From Roseburia hominis (GTDB taxonomy: Bacteria > Bacillota > Clostridia > Lachnospirales > Lachnospiraceae): 64,000 bases of DNA. Made by a program: the position numbers and the translations under genes. Below are positions 47,808 to 56,550 of the stretch, one piece after another. The stretch covers positions 62,001 through 126,000 of the forward strand of contig NZ_JADYUI010000004.1 of the NCBI RefSeq assembly GCF_021531695.1, in the 5' to 3' direction. The notes beneath the pieces were generated by a model. That model had not been told where the DNA came from. It ran no database searches and saw only the letters and a list, made by a program, of their open reading frames with translations. Within the stretch, counting starts at the first letter, position 1. Every line of letters begins with the position of its first letter.

Positions 47808-49049
47808 TTATTTTAACGGATATTTTTCTGTTAATTCTTTCACAATTGCTTTTGCCTTTGGACTTCCTGCTTCGCCTTCTTTAATCATTGTTGCAATGGC
47901 TTCTGCAATTTTATCCATATCCTCTGTGTTAAGTCCTCTTGAAGTAACTGCCGGTGTTCCAAGACGTACCCCGCTTGTTACAAACGGAGATTTCGGATCA
48001 TTTGGAATCGTGTTCTTATTTGCTGTAATATTTACAGAATCCAATAATTTTTCTACTTCTTTTCCGGTAAGGTCAAAGTTCGTTAAATCTACCAACATTA
48101 AGTGATTGTCCGTACCACCGGATACAATCTTAATTCCTCTGTCCATAAGTCCTTTGCAAAGTGCCTGCGCATTGTCAACAACATTCTTTGCATATGTTTT
48201 AAACTCCGGCTGCAATGCTTCTTTAAAGCAGACTGCCTTTGCTGCGATGACATGCATCAGAGGTCCGCCCTGAATTCCAGGGAAAACTGCTTTATTTAAT
48301 TTATATTTATCTGCTGTTTCCTGTTTTGCACATAAAATCATACCGCCTCTCGGTCCACGCAATGTTTTATGTGTGGTTGTCGTTACAATATCCGCATATG
48401 GAATCGGACTCTGGTGTAACCCTGCTGCAACAAGTCCCGCAATATGCGCCATATCTACCATAAGGACTGCTCCGCATGCATCTGCAATTTCACGGAATTT
48501 TTTGAAATCAATCGCTCTTGCATAAGCAGATGCACCTGCAATAATCATCTTTGGCTTACATTCCATGGCAATTTCCATAACCTTATCATAATCAATAAAT
48601 CCTTCATCATTGACACCATAAGGTACAATATGAAAATAAGTTCCGGAGAAATTAACAGGGCTTCCATGTGTCAGATGTCCGCCATGATCTAAATTCATTC
48701 CCATTACCGTATCACCCGGTTTTAAGACTGCGAACTGAACTGCCATATTTGCCTGCGCGCCGGAATGAGGCTGAACATTTACATATTCACAGCCAAACAG
48801 TTCTTTCGCACGTTCTCTGGCAAGTTCCTCTACCACATCTACACATTCACAACCACCATAATATCTGTGTGCAGGATATCCTTCCGCATATTTATTCGTC
48901 ATAACACTTCCCATTGCTGACATAACAGCCGGGCTTACCCAGTTCTCAGACGCAATCAGCTCAATATGACTGTTCTGACGGTCAAATTCCGCGGTAATCG
49001 CATCTGCTACTTCCTGATCTACTGCTTTAATATCTTCTAATGTGTACAT
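47808..49049 (-). CDS. glyA: Serine hydroxymethyltransferase
   Basis: A 413-aa PLP enzyme interconverting serine and glycine with tetrahydrofolate, the main source of one-carbon units. Motifs: [29 protein letters not shown], and the PLP-lysine region [19 protein letters not shown]. The start is the ATG at 49047-49049 with AAAGGAG 7 bp upstream; ten upstream codons are unsupported. Begins 45 bp after secDF. Complete. Confidence 0.97.
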   Translation of the reverse strand: MYTLEDIKAVDQEVADAITAEFDRQNSHIELIASENWVSPAVMSAMGSVMTNKYAEGYPAHRYYGGCECVDVVEELARERAKELFGCEYVNVQPHSGAQANMAVQFAVLKPGDTVMGMNLDHGGHLTHGSPVNFSGTYFHIVPYGVNDEGFIDYDKVMEIAMECKPKMIIAGASAYARAIDFKKFREIADACGAVLMVDMAHIAGLVAAGLHQSPIPYADIVTTTTHKTLRGPRGGMILCAKQETADKYKLNKAVFPGIQGGPLMHVIAAKAVCFKEALQPEFKTYAKNVVDNAQALCKGLMDRGIKIVSGGTDNHLMLVDLTNFDLTGKEVEKLLDSVNITANKNTIPNDPKSPFVTSGVRLGTPAVTSRGLNTEDMDKIAEAIATMIKEGEAGSPKAKAIVKELTEKYPLK

Positions 49050-49094
49050 ATGTAATTCTCCTTTCAAACTAAATTTCACTCATTTTATTGATTT

Positions 49095-51275
49095 CTATTG
49101 TTTATTCTTCTTTGCATTTTTTTCTGTTTTTGCTTTCTTTCCAAAATTCTTTTTAAAAGTAAACCATAATCCTACTGCAATACAAATAGAAGAATAGGTA
49201 CCACTAATTACACCAACCATAAGTGGAAGTGCAAAATCTTTGATTGAAGTCACGCCAAGTAACCACAGTAAAAATACCATGACAAAAGTTGTAACGGATG
49301 TGTTAATACTACGTGACAGGGTCTGATTAATACTCTTATTTGCAATTTCTTTTAAGTCATCTGCATCTTTCGCCGGATTCGCATGCATATTTTCTCTGAC
49401 ACGGTCAAATATAACAATCGTATCATTAATAGAATAACCGATAATCGTAAGCATGCATGCAATAAATGTACTGCCCACAGAAATACGAAGCAATGCATAA
49501 CAGGTAAGTACAACCAAAACATCATGAAGCAATGCAAGAATTGCGCTTGTTGCAAATCGAATATCACTAAAACGGAACCAGATATAGATAAGCATACATA
49601 TAGTTGCTATCACAACCGCCCAGACCGCATCCGATGTCATTTCCGAACTAATTGTAGAACTGATATTCGTAGTTGAAATCGTAGACTCATCAACATCGAA
49701 ATTTTCTACCAGCGCTTTATTCAGAGCTTCACGCTGCTGTAAATCCAGACTCTTGGTCTTAAATACAATTTGTGTGCTGTTTTGAATCTTCTGTGTCTGA
49801 ATATCGTTATCACCGGTTACATCCTGGACATAAGGAACAATTTCACTGTCGATTTCTTCCAAAGTATAATCCTTACCAAAATCCGCTGTGGTGGAAGTAC
49901 CACCGACAAACTCAAGGCTTAAGTTCAATGCTCCCTTGCCACTTCCTTTATTGACTCCCATTCCAATAAAGCCTGCTGCAATAATTACCAGTGAAATAGC
50001 AAAAAACACATAACGTTTTCCCATAAAACCAATGGATTTTCTTTCTTTTGTTTTTCCATAAAACTTCGCATCTTTAAAACCGATTGCATACAATGCATTT
50101 AAAATCAGTCGTGTTACAACCAATGCGGTAAACATGGACAACAAAATACCAATTGCAAGTGTATACGCGAATCCTTTTACTGTACCACTGCCCTTAATTC
50201 CAAGCACTGCTGCCGCAATCAATGTTGTAATATTTCCGTCTATAATTGCAGACATTGCTTTTTTAAATCCGGTCTGTATCGATGTTCTGACCGTCTTTCC
50301 TGATGCAATTTCTTCTCTGATACGTGCAAAAATAACAACATTCGCATCTACCGCCATACCAATGGAAAGAATAATACCTGCAATTCCCGGAAGCGTCAAA
50401 GTAATTTCAAACAAATAAATAATTGCTACAACAAGTGTAGAATAAATTGCAAGTGCAATTGTTGCTGCCACACCCGCAATCCAGTAATATGCAATCATAA
50501 ATATCGCAATAAAAACAAGACCGATTGCTGCTGCCTTTAAAGAAGTAGAGATCGCTTCACTACCAAGCTGTGCTCCTACAACTTCAGATTGTAATTCCTC
50601 CAATGTCAATGACAAAGAACCGATACGGATATTAGACGCCAGATTAGCTGCCTCATCATAAGTTGACATACCGGAAATCTGTGCCTGTCCACCGGTAATT
50701 GCCTCGTCTACACGCGGTGCGCTGATTGTCTCGCTATCATAAACAATCGGACAAATCTCTCCAACATGTGCAGAAGTAAGATCCGAGAACTTCTGTGTTC
50801 CCTCTTCATTAAAGGTAAGCTCTACGACATACTGCTTATTTCCCATATCGTCCGATACGGTAGCCGGCTGTGCATCTTTTACATCATCACCCGTCAGACA
50901 TACCGTTCCGCTCGGATCCTGGAATTCCAGGGAACCCGGCGTTCCAAGTTCTTCTAAAATTTGATTTGCATCGGTAACTCCCGGAATTTCAACCGTAATA
51001 CGGTCATCTCCCTGTTGATATACCTGAGACTCTGTACTGTAAGCCTCGATACGTTTCTGTAATTTGTAAATCGTATCATTCATTTCCTCCGAAGTCGGAT
51101 TTTCATCCACTACCTGATAGGTAATGCTGACACCGCCCGCAAGGTCAAGACCAAGTTTAATATTCTGGTTCTCGCCCTTTCCGGTAGAAGAAAGAATAAT
51201 TGATGCGTAATATGCAAGTCCTGCCAGTGCCAGAAGTATGGCAACAAGAATTGCTATGCCTTTCTTTTTTTTCAT
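49095..51275 (-). CDS. secDF: Protein translocase SecDF fusion
   Basis: A 726-aa membrane protein joining SecD (residues 1 to about 400) and SecF (about 410-726) in one chain, with about 12 helices. It uses proton motive force to pull proteins out of the Sec channel. The SecD start is KLGLDLAGGVSITYQV, the first RND block has GIILSIGMAVDANVVIFARIREE, and the SecF block has SINDTIVIFDRVREN. Its location next to the SCIFF genes is typical of Clostridia. AGAGAGGTAAATG precedes the start. Confidence 0.96.
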   Translation of the reverse strand: MKKKKGIAILVAILLALAGLAYYASIILSSTGKGENQNIKLGLDLAGGVSITYQVVDENPTSEEMNDTIYKLQKRIEAYSTESQVYQQGDDRITVEIPGVTDANQILEELGTPGSLEFQDPSGTVCLTGDDVKDAQPATVSDDMGNKQYVVELTFNEEGTQKFSDLTSAHVGEICPIVYDSETISAPRVDEAITGGQAQISGMSTYDEAANLASNIRIGSLSLTLEELQSEVVGAQLGSEAISTSLKAAAIGLVFIAIFMIAYYWIAGVAATIALAIYSTLVVAIIYLFEITLTLPGIAGIILSIGMAVDANVVIFARIREEIASGKTVRTSIQTGFKKAMSAIIDGNITTLIAAAVLGIKGSGTVKGFAYTLAIGILLSMFTALVVTRLILNALYAIGFKDAKFYGKTKERKSIGFMGKRYVFFAISLVIIAAGFIGMGVNKGSGKGALNLSLEFVGGTSTTADFGKDYTLEEIDSEIVPYVQDVTGDNDIQTQKIQNSTQIVFKTKSLDLQQREALNKALVENFDVDESTISTTNISSTISSEMTSDAVWAVVIATICMLIYIWFRFSDIRFATSAILALLHDVLVVLTCYALLRISVGSTFIACMLTIIGYSINDTIVIFDRVRENMHANPAKDADDLKEIANKSINQTLSRSINTSVTTFVMVFLLWLLGVTSIKDFALPLMVGVISGTYSSICIAVGLWFTFKKNFGKKAKTEKNAKKNKQ

Positions 51276-51299
51276 TTCATTTACCTCTCTTGTATTCTG

Positions 51300-52661
51300 T
51301 TAATTAGTCTCATCTGCCAACGCTGCTTTTATCATAATCGCACATTCCACACGCTTTTTCTCTAATTCACAGCCAACTTCATACACATCATTAATATGTC
51401 CATGGAAATTGTAAGAATTTGCGGCACAACCTCCGCTGCAATAAAATCTTGCGAAACAGCTCTTGCACTTTTCCTTCGCATATACATTACAAGATTTAAA
51501 TTCATCACGAATTTCTGTATTCTTAATGCCTTCTGTCACATTACCAAGAAGGAACTTCTCATTGCCGACAAACTGATGACACGGATACAAATCTCCCCAT
51601 GGTGTTACTGCAAGATACTCTGTGCCTGAACCACAGCCGGACAAACGCTTCGCCACGCAGGGACCGCCCTCTAAGTCAATCATAAAATGGAAGAAATTAA
51701 AATCATTTCCCTCCTTATGACGTCTTACCATCTCTGCTGCAAGCTTGTCATACTCTTCAAACAACTGCGGCAGATCCTCCTTACGGATTGCATAATCATC
51801 AGTCTCCTGTGCTACGACCGGCTCTACCGATATCTGCTTAAACCCTAAATCTGCAAGATGAAGTACATCCTTGGAAAAATCAAGATTATGGTGAGTAAAA
51901 GTACCTCTCACATAATAATTATTCTGGTTTCTGCTATCTGCAAATTTCTTGAACTTCGGAACAATCACATCATAACTGCCCTGCCCGCCACGGAACGGAC
52001 GCATATAGTCATTGACTTCTTTTCGCCCGTCAATACTTAAAACGACATTTGACATTTCCTTATTGGCAAATTCCATAATGTCATCATCCAACAAAACTCC
52101 ATTTGTTGTTAATGTAAAACGGAAGTTTTTATTGTGAATCTTTTCCTGCTCACGACCATATTTCACCAAATCCTTTACGACCTGAAAATTCAAAGTCGGT
52201 TCTCCTCCAAAAAAATCGACTTCCAGATTTCTCCTGCTTCCGGAATTTGCAATCAAGAAGTCCAACGCTGCCTTTCCGACTTCGTAAGACATAAGAGCGC
52301 GTCTTCCATGATACTCTCCTTCTTCGGCAAAACAATAGCGACAGGCAAGATTGCAGTCATGTGCAATATGTAAACAAAGCGCCTTTACCACTGTTTTTCG
52401 TTGCTTAAACTCCGTAATATAATCTTCATATTCATCCGGAGTAAACAGTTCTTTCGCTTCCTTAAGTTCTTCCACCTCATCATAGGCTTCTTTTATTTCT
52501 TCTTCTTTGTACTGATTCTTAAGCTCTGCTACGATTTCTTCCTTTGTGTGCGCCTCAAATAATGAAATCACATCATAAGATACATCATCCACGACATGAA
52601 TTGCGCCGCTGTTTACATCCAGAACGATATTATAACCATTATTCTTATACTGATGAACCAC
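51300..52661 (-). CDS. scfB: SCIFF peptide radical SAM maturase (GTG start)
   Basis: A 453-aa radical SAM/SPASM enzyme that forms thioether links in the SCIFF peptide. The radical SAM CxxxCxxC is CNLACRYCFAEEGEY, and FFGGEPTLNF follows. The C-terminal SPASM region has many Cys, e.g. CNVYAKEKCKSCFARFYCSGGC. The N-terminal domain starts VHQYKNNGYNIVLDVNSGAIHVVDDV, the peptide-recognition part. I place the start at the GTG at 52659-52661 with GAGG 8 bp upstream, matching family starts; the longer frame lacks a ribosome site. Follows the SCIFF precursor across a hairpin. Confidence 0.95.
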   Translation of the reverse strand: MVHQYKNNGYNIVLDVNSGAIHVVDDVSYDVISLFEAHTKEEIVAELKNQYKEEEIKEAYDEVEELKEAKELFTPDEYEDYITEFKQRKTVVKALCLHIAHDCNLACRYCFAEEGEYHGRRALMSYEVGKAALDFLIANSGSRRNLEVDFFGGEPTLNFQVVKDLVKYGREQEKIHNKNFRFTLTTNGVLLDDDIMEFANKEMSNVVLSIDGRKEVNDYMRPFRGGQGSYDVIVPKFKKFADSRNQNNYYVRGTFTHHNLDFSKDVLHLADLGFKQISVEPVVAQETDDYAIRKEDLPQLFEEYDKLAAEMVRRHKEGNDFNFFHFMIDLEGGPCVAKRLSGCGSGTEYLAVTPWGDLYPCHQFVGNEKFLLGNVTEGIKNTEIRDEFKSCNVYAKEKCKSCFARFYCSGGCAANSYNFHGHINDVYEVGCELEKKRVECAIMIKAALADETN

Positions 52662-52696
52662 GGGGTAGTCCTCACTTTCTATACTTTCATAAACGA

Positions 52697-52732
52697 ACAA
52701 ATGACCGCACGCCTTCGCGAACGGTCGTTTGT
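52697..52732. repeat. Hairpin between scfA and scfB
   Basis: ACAAATGACCG pairs with CGGTCGTTTGT (one G-T pair) around a 14-nt loop containing GCCTTCGCGAA. It lies in the 108-nt gap between the peptide and its maturase and could set their relative expression. No T run follows, so termination is not indicated. Confidence 0.6.
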
Positions 52733-52769
52733 ATCATGATCTTTTCTTTTTTCGTAACTATTTTGCAAA

Positions 52770-52913
52770 TTATTTGCACTGCTCACAAGTCTGATTTCCT
52801 ACTGTACAGGAAGTCTTACAAGCTGACTGGCAGGATGTCTGGCATTCTCCGCATCCACCTTTTTTTACTGTATTCTGTAATTTTCTTGTATTCAATGTCT
52901 TTACATGTTTCAT
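52770..52913 (-). CDS. scfA: SCIFF ribosomal peptide precursor
   Basis: A 47-aa peptide of the 'six cysteines in forty-five' family. The leader MKHVKTLNTRKLQNTVKKGG is followed by a Cys-rich core with CGECQTSCQSACKTSC and a final CEQCK. There are seven cysteines rather than six. The ATG at 52911-52913 has AAAGGAG 11 bp upstream; the track-like upstream extension is not supported. Its maturase scfB follows after 108 bp. The natural product and function are not known. Confidence 0.93.
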   Translation of the reverse strand: MKHVKTLNTRKLQNTVKKGGCGECQTSCQSACKTSCTVGNQTCEQCK

Positions 52914-53004
52914 GATATTCGTTCTCCTTTCAAAAATCCTTTGTATAGTATAACACATCCTTTTTCATAAGAAAAGTATTTTTTTCAATATACGCCGGGA
53001 TGCA

Positions 53005-53391
53005 CTAGGAGCTTAACATTCCGCCCACCATGCCGGATGCAATGCATAAAACCAGTGTCGAAAAGAAATGTGTCATATCGCTCCCCAATCCTTTATTAAA
53101 AATCAAGGATGCTGCCATAAGAATCAGAAAATATAACCCTCCAATCAACATACCCCAGATAAATTTTCTTGCCTTTTTCACCTTCCCGATAATAAACCCG
53201 CCTAAAAATCCGGAAATAACATAAACCAATATCACTCCTATATTAATTACATTCTCACTCAGATCCATTTTGTACAAAAGAAATGCAAGCATAATCAGGA
53301 TTACTCCTGTTACGATATACATGGCAAACAATATTTTTATAATAAGAAATATCTCGTTTTGCCTCTTACCTTCATTTTGCATTTTTCCCAT
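53005..53391 (-). CDS. TIGR04086-type membrane protein
   Basis: A 128-aa protein with four membrane helices (IFLIIKILFAMYIVTGVILIM, GVILVYVISGFLGGFII, FIWGMLIGGLYFLILMA, FFSTLVLCIASGMVGGML). It matches the TIGR04086 family found next to SCIFF genes in Clostridia. Start ATG (53389-53391) has AGGGGG 9 bp upstream; a longer frame of 14 codons is unsupported. It lies 91 bp ahead of scfA. Its role in SCIFF export is a guess from position alone. Confidence 0.85.
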   Translation of the reverse strand: MGKMQNEGKRQNEIFLIIKILFAMYIVTGVILIMLAFLLYKMDLSENVINIGVILVYVISGFLGGFIIGKVKKARKFIWGMLIGGLYFLILMAASLIFNKGLGSDMTHFFSTLVLCIASGMVGGMLSS

Positions 53392-53441
53392 TGCCAAGTC
53401 CCCCTTCAACGAAAATATATGCAAAGAAGACACTCCATATA

Positions 53442-54335
53442 CTAAAAAGTCGTCAAATGCCTGACATAACGCTGCATTTTCTTTCCATCTAAATTCATTT
53501 CTTCTATCCTGGAAAATTCAAGTTTTTGTAACAACCTGATAGAAGCTTCATTTTCTTTTTCCACAAGACAATTCACCCGCTCAAATTCCAAAAATTCTTT
53601 TGCGAACGTAAGAATCGCCGAACAGACCTCAAAACCATACCCCTGTCTCTGCTTTTCTTTTGCAATGGCATATCCCATCTCAAGTTCTATTTTTCCATGT
53701 ATTTCATGATTATCAAGTCCGGCGCGCCCGATAAGCTTATTCGTTTCACGATCTATCACAAGCCACATGCCATAACCATAATAATAGTATTGATTGTCAA
53801 TATAGGCTTTCGTATAAGCTGCTTCTTCTTCTCTGTCTTCATAGAGCGGCTCCATGAATTCTGTCATTCCTTCCCCGGCATACAGAGCATATAAATCATC
53901 AAGATCATCCATTGTCATCTCCCTGAGATAACAGCGTTTCGTATCAATCACCCTCCACGGAATGTGATGCTTTCTATTATAAATACGCTCTAAGAAATAA
54001 AAATCGACTTCTTCAAATCCTTCTACCAGAATCTGTGCTTTCCGATAGGTCTGATTCTTCCACTCGGGATTCAAAAAACCAATCGTGGCAAGTCCTGTTT
54101 CCTCTGCCTGCTGCAATAAATTGTCACTCGCTGCAAGTAACAATCCGTCTTCCGGTTTTAATCCATGCTCTTTTAATGCCTGTTTTACGATATCCTTGCC
54201 TTTTTCTTTGTTTTTTTCCACAAAAACCCGTATATTATATTTATGTAAACCAGAAAGCAGTTCTTCTATCAAGCTATCCACTTTCCCACCTGTTTCAAGT
54301 TCGCTTTTCCACGCAATTACATATAAAAATCCCAT
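53442..54335 (-). CDS. GNAT acetyltransferase with N-terminal HAD-like domain
   Basis: A 297-aa protein. The N-terminal 115 residues look like the C-terminal half of a HAD-type fold (EDGLLLAASDNLLQQAEETGLATIGFLNPE). Residues about 125-297 form a GNAT domain: CYLREMTMDDLDDLYALY, the acetyl-CoA pyrophosphate loop QRQGYGFEVC, and a C-terminal RLLQKLEFSRI. This is a ribosomal-protein-type N-acetyltransferase by layout; substrate unknown. It runs on the minus strand, divergent from the cyclophilin gene. ATG start has no strong ribosome site. Confidence 0.8.
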   Translation of the reverse strand: MGFLYVIAWKSELETGGKVDSLIEELLSGLHKYNIRVFVEKNKEKGKDIVKQALKEHGLKPEDGLLLAASDNLLQQAEETGLATIGFLNPEWKNQTYRKAQILVEGFEEVDFYFLERIYNRKHHIPWRVIDTKRCYLREMTMDDLDDLYALYAGEGMTEFMEPLYEDREEEAAYTKAYIDNQYYYYGYGMWLVIDRETNKLIGRAGLDNHEIHGKIELEMGYAIAKEKQRQGYGFEVCSAILTFAKEFLEFERVNCLVEKENEASIRLLQKLEFSRIEEMNLDGKKMQRYVRHLTTF

Positions 54336-54433
54336 CGTTTCCCACTTTCCAAATTTTCTCTTTACTATTCATCTATTTTTCGTTAAAATAATAACACATT
54401 ATATCAAATAAAGTTAAGAAAGAAGGAAAAATA

Positions 54434-54955
54434 ATGGACAAGAATCCAGTTGTTACTTTTGAAATGGAAGACGGAGATATTATGAAGGCAGAATTATATC
54501 CGGAAATTGCTCCGAATACCGTAAATAACTTTATCAGCCTTGTGAATAAAGGCTTCTATGATGGTCTGATTTTTCATCGCGTCATCTCCGGCTTTATGAT
54601 TCAGGGTGGTGACCCGGAAGGAACCGGTATGGGAGGACCTGGCTACGGAATTTATGGTGAATTTGCCCAGAATGGTTTCGACAATGAATTAAAGCATACC
54701 GAAGGTGTTCTTTCCATGGCAAGAGCAATGGATCCGGATTCCGCAGGTTCCCAGTTTTTTATCATGCATAAAGATGCTCCACACTTAGATGGTGCTTATG
54801 CTGCTTTTGGTAAAATCACAGAAGGCATGGATGTCGTAAACCATATTGCAGAAACTCCTGTTGATTACAATGACCGTCCTATGACTCCACAGGTCATGAA
54901 AAAAGTTACTGTTGAAACATTTGGCGTTACTTATCCGGAACCGGAAGAATGTTAA
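54434..54955 (+). CDS. Cyclophilin-type peptidyl-prolyl isomerase
   Basis: A 173-aa cytosolic prolyl isomerase. Key family stretches: FISLVNKGFYDGLIFHRVI with the active-site Arg, FMIQGGDPEGTGMGGPGYG, GVLSMARAMDPDSAGSQFFI and YAAFGKITEGMDVVNHI. AGAAGGAAAAATA precedes the ATG at 54434. It has its own terminator (54980-55028) and divergent upstream partner. Assists folding; no signal peptide is visible. Confidence 0.95.
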   Translation: MDKNPVVTFEMEDGDIMKAELYPEIAPNTVNNFISLVNKGFYDGLIFHRVISGFMIQGGDPEGTGMGGPGYGIYGEFAQNGFDNELKHTEGVLSMARAMDPDSAGSQFFIMHKDAPHLDGAYAAFGKITEGMDVVNHIAETPVDYNDRPMTPQVMKKVTVETFGVTYPEPEEC

Positions 54956-54979
54956 TCGGGACTATCCCAAAGTTTATAT

Positions 54980-55028
54980 AAACCTCCAAACTGATGTAAG
55001 ATCAATTACTCAGTTTAGAGGTTTTATT
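54980..55028 (+). terminator. Terminator of the cyclophilin gene
   Basis: AAACCTC-AAACTGA pairs with TCAGTTT-GAGGTTT with one bulge on each side, followed by TTTTATTTAT. Confidence 0.8.
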
Positions 55029-55050
55029 TATGACAGGGAAAAATTCTATA

Positions 55051-55159
55051 GAAAAAGGGGCTGTCGCACGGAAAATCACATCTACAATATATAGTCCATT
55101 TTTCATTTAAGCATACTATATATTGTCTGATTTTTCTTAGTGCGACAGCCCCTTTTTCA
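55051..55159. mobile_element. 109-bp palindromic element, probable MITE
   Basis: A 19-bp perfect inverted repeat, GAAAAAGGGGCTGTCGCAC at 55051-55069 with its complement at 55141-55159, encloses further arms GAAAATCA/TGATTTTTC and ACAATATATAGT/ACTATATATTGT, so nearly the whole element folds back. The end sequence resembles those of IS1182-type elements by memory, but no transposase is present. It also ends in T runs on both strands, so it can serve as a bidirectional terminator for its two neighbours. Confidence 0.7.
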
Positions 55160-55165
55160 TATCTT

Positions 55166-55831
55166 TTAAGACTCCTGCTCTTTCTTTTTGTCGTCCTCGG
55201 CTTTCTTTGCCTCCAGAATCGCCTGATTTAAGGAAAGCATCTTTGCATCCAGCATAGAAACAATCTCTGCACATTCCTTTAAATCCTTACTGATATACTC
55301 CGGTGCATTTCCCTCAAACTTATAATATATTTTATGTTCCAGACTTGCCCAGAAGTCCATGGCAATGGTCCGAACCTGAATTTCTACTTTTGTATTTACT
55401 ACCCGATCTGACAAAAAAATCGGAACCGTGACTAACATATGATAGCTCTTATACCCACTGTCTTTTGGCTTTTTTATGTAATCCTTTACCCATACAACGG
55501 TAAGGTCATTCTGCTTGCCAATCATTTCCGCCAGTCTGTAAATGTCTGACGTAAAAGAACATACCACTCTGATACCTGCAATATCATTGACATACTCCAT
55601 CATATTCGCAATGGTACTCTCATATCCATTCCGTTTTAACTTCTTTACAATACTTTCCGGTGTCTTGATCCGTGATTTAATGTATTCAATCGGATTATAC
55701 TGATGCACATGCTGAAACTCGTCATTTAAAATTTCAAGCTTTGTGCCAACCTCTTTCAATGCTGAATTATATAAGAGCATTGCCGTATTCCAACTCTCAA
55801 TCCCCTCACTCAGTTGTTCCGGTGTATCCAT
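55166..55831 (-). CDS. Small alarmone synthetase (RelQ-like)
   Basis: A 221-aa RelA/SpoT synthetase-domain protein without hydrolase or TGS parts, making (p)ppGpp. Motifs: EYIKSRIKTPESIVKKLKR, NDIAGIRVVCSFTSD, KDSGYKSYHMLV and EIQVRTIAMDFWASLEHKIYYK, the synthetase active-site series. The ATG at 55829-55831 has GGAGG 8 bp upstream and is the likely start; the frame continues 35 codons further into a MITE-like element and is rejected. The C-terminus is charged (AKKAEDDKKKEQES). Control is probably transcriptional. Confidence 0.93.
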   Translation of the reverse strand: MDTPEQLSEGIESWNTAMLLYNSALKEVGTKLEILNDEFQHVHQYNPIEYIKSRIKTPESIVKKLKRNGYESTIANMMEYVNDIAGIRVVCSFTSDIYRLAEMIGKQNDLTVVWVKDYIKKPKDSGYKSYHMLVTVPIFLSDRVVNTKVEIQVRTIAMDFWASLEHKIYYKFEGNAPEYISKDLKECAEIVSMLDAKMLSLNQAILEAKKAEDDKKKEQES

Positions 55832-55917
55832 ACCAATTCCTCCATTCCCGGTGGCTTCCCCTTTATCTATTATACCATATTTTGATATTTTTGTCTTGTT
55901 TTTATCGTATAGGCTTA

Positions 55918-56226
55918 GGGTGTCAAAAGGTCGCAAGAAAATTTAATCTGTCATATTGCACAAAATGAATTTGGTATTTGTGACTTATGAAGGATATTAG
56001 ATTTTCTTAATGTTCTGTAAACTATTCCAGCAACTCAGCAACAGGATGTTGATGAGAGCCCATGCTGAGCCAGGGATGGCAAATCGTGGGCGGTTGCGGT
56101 CGTGATTCAAATACCTGCCAGAACATTTAGAAAATGTTATATCCGTAATTCGGAACAAATGACAAATTACATCTTTGTGTAATATGACAAGCAAAAAATA
56201 GTTTGCGACCTTTTGGCACCCGAATC
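55918..56226. mobile_element. 309-bp MITE-like element with a 12-bp flanking repeat
   Basis: The ends GGGTGTCAAAAGGTCGCAA (55918-55936) and TTGCGACCTTTTGGCACCC (56203-56221) are 19-bp inverted repeats with one mismatch. CGTATAGGCTTA occurs at 55906-55917 and again at 56227-56238, just outside the element, as a direct repeat of 12 bp. Subterminal arms of about 65 bp also pair imperfectly. No protein is encoded. The right copy of the flanking repeat contains the stop codon of the next gene. The gap 55832-56235 holds nothing else. Confidence 0.75.
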
Positions 56227-56235
56227 CGTATAGGC

Positions 56236-56502
56236 TTACCCCTCCTCAATTACATGAATTTCCAGATAATCAAATTCGATTTCTTCCACAAAATTATCCT
56301 GATAAAATCGTGCTTTTGCATGTCTTTTAAACTCTTCTATCGTCTTATTTAGCCAGATTGGTTTTCCAAGATCAAATGCATAGCACACTTCATCCAGCGC
56401 ATGAAATACCTTATGTGTTCTGGTATCCCCGCTCTCATCACAAACTACCATATCCTTTATCATACGATTATCCTTAAATTCTTTCGCCCACAATCGGAAC
56501 AT
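56236..56502 (-). CDS. Conserved hypothetical protein (88 aa)
   Basis: A soluble 88-aa protein (MFRLWAKEFKDNRMIKDMVV, DESGDTRTHKVFHALDEVC, LDYLEIHVIEEG at the end). The pattern suggests a small alpha/beta fold, with a conserved-looking FDLGKPIWL. I do not recognise the family. AAAAATAA precedes the ATG at 56500-56502 with no strong ribosome site. The stop lies inside a 12-bp repeat that flanks the MITE-like element, so the element stands immediately downstream. It lies 48 bp after the SpoU-family gene and is probably cotranscribed. Confidence 0.75.
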   Translation of the reverse strand: MFRLWAKEFKDNRMIKDMVVCDESGDTRTHKVFHALDEVCYAFDLGKPIWLNKTIEEFKRHAKARFYQDNFVEEIEFDYLEIHVIEEG

Positions 56503-56550
56503 TTATTTTTCCTCACTTTATCTATCCTTTTTCAATAACTGCCAAATCCG

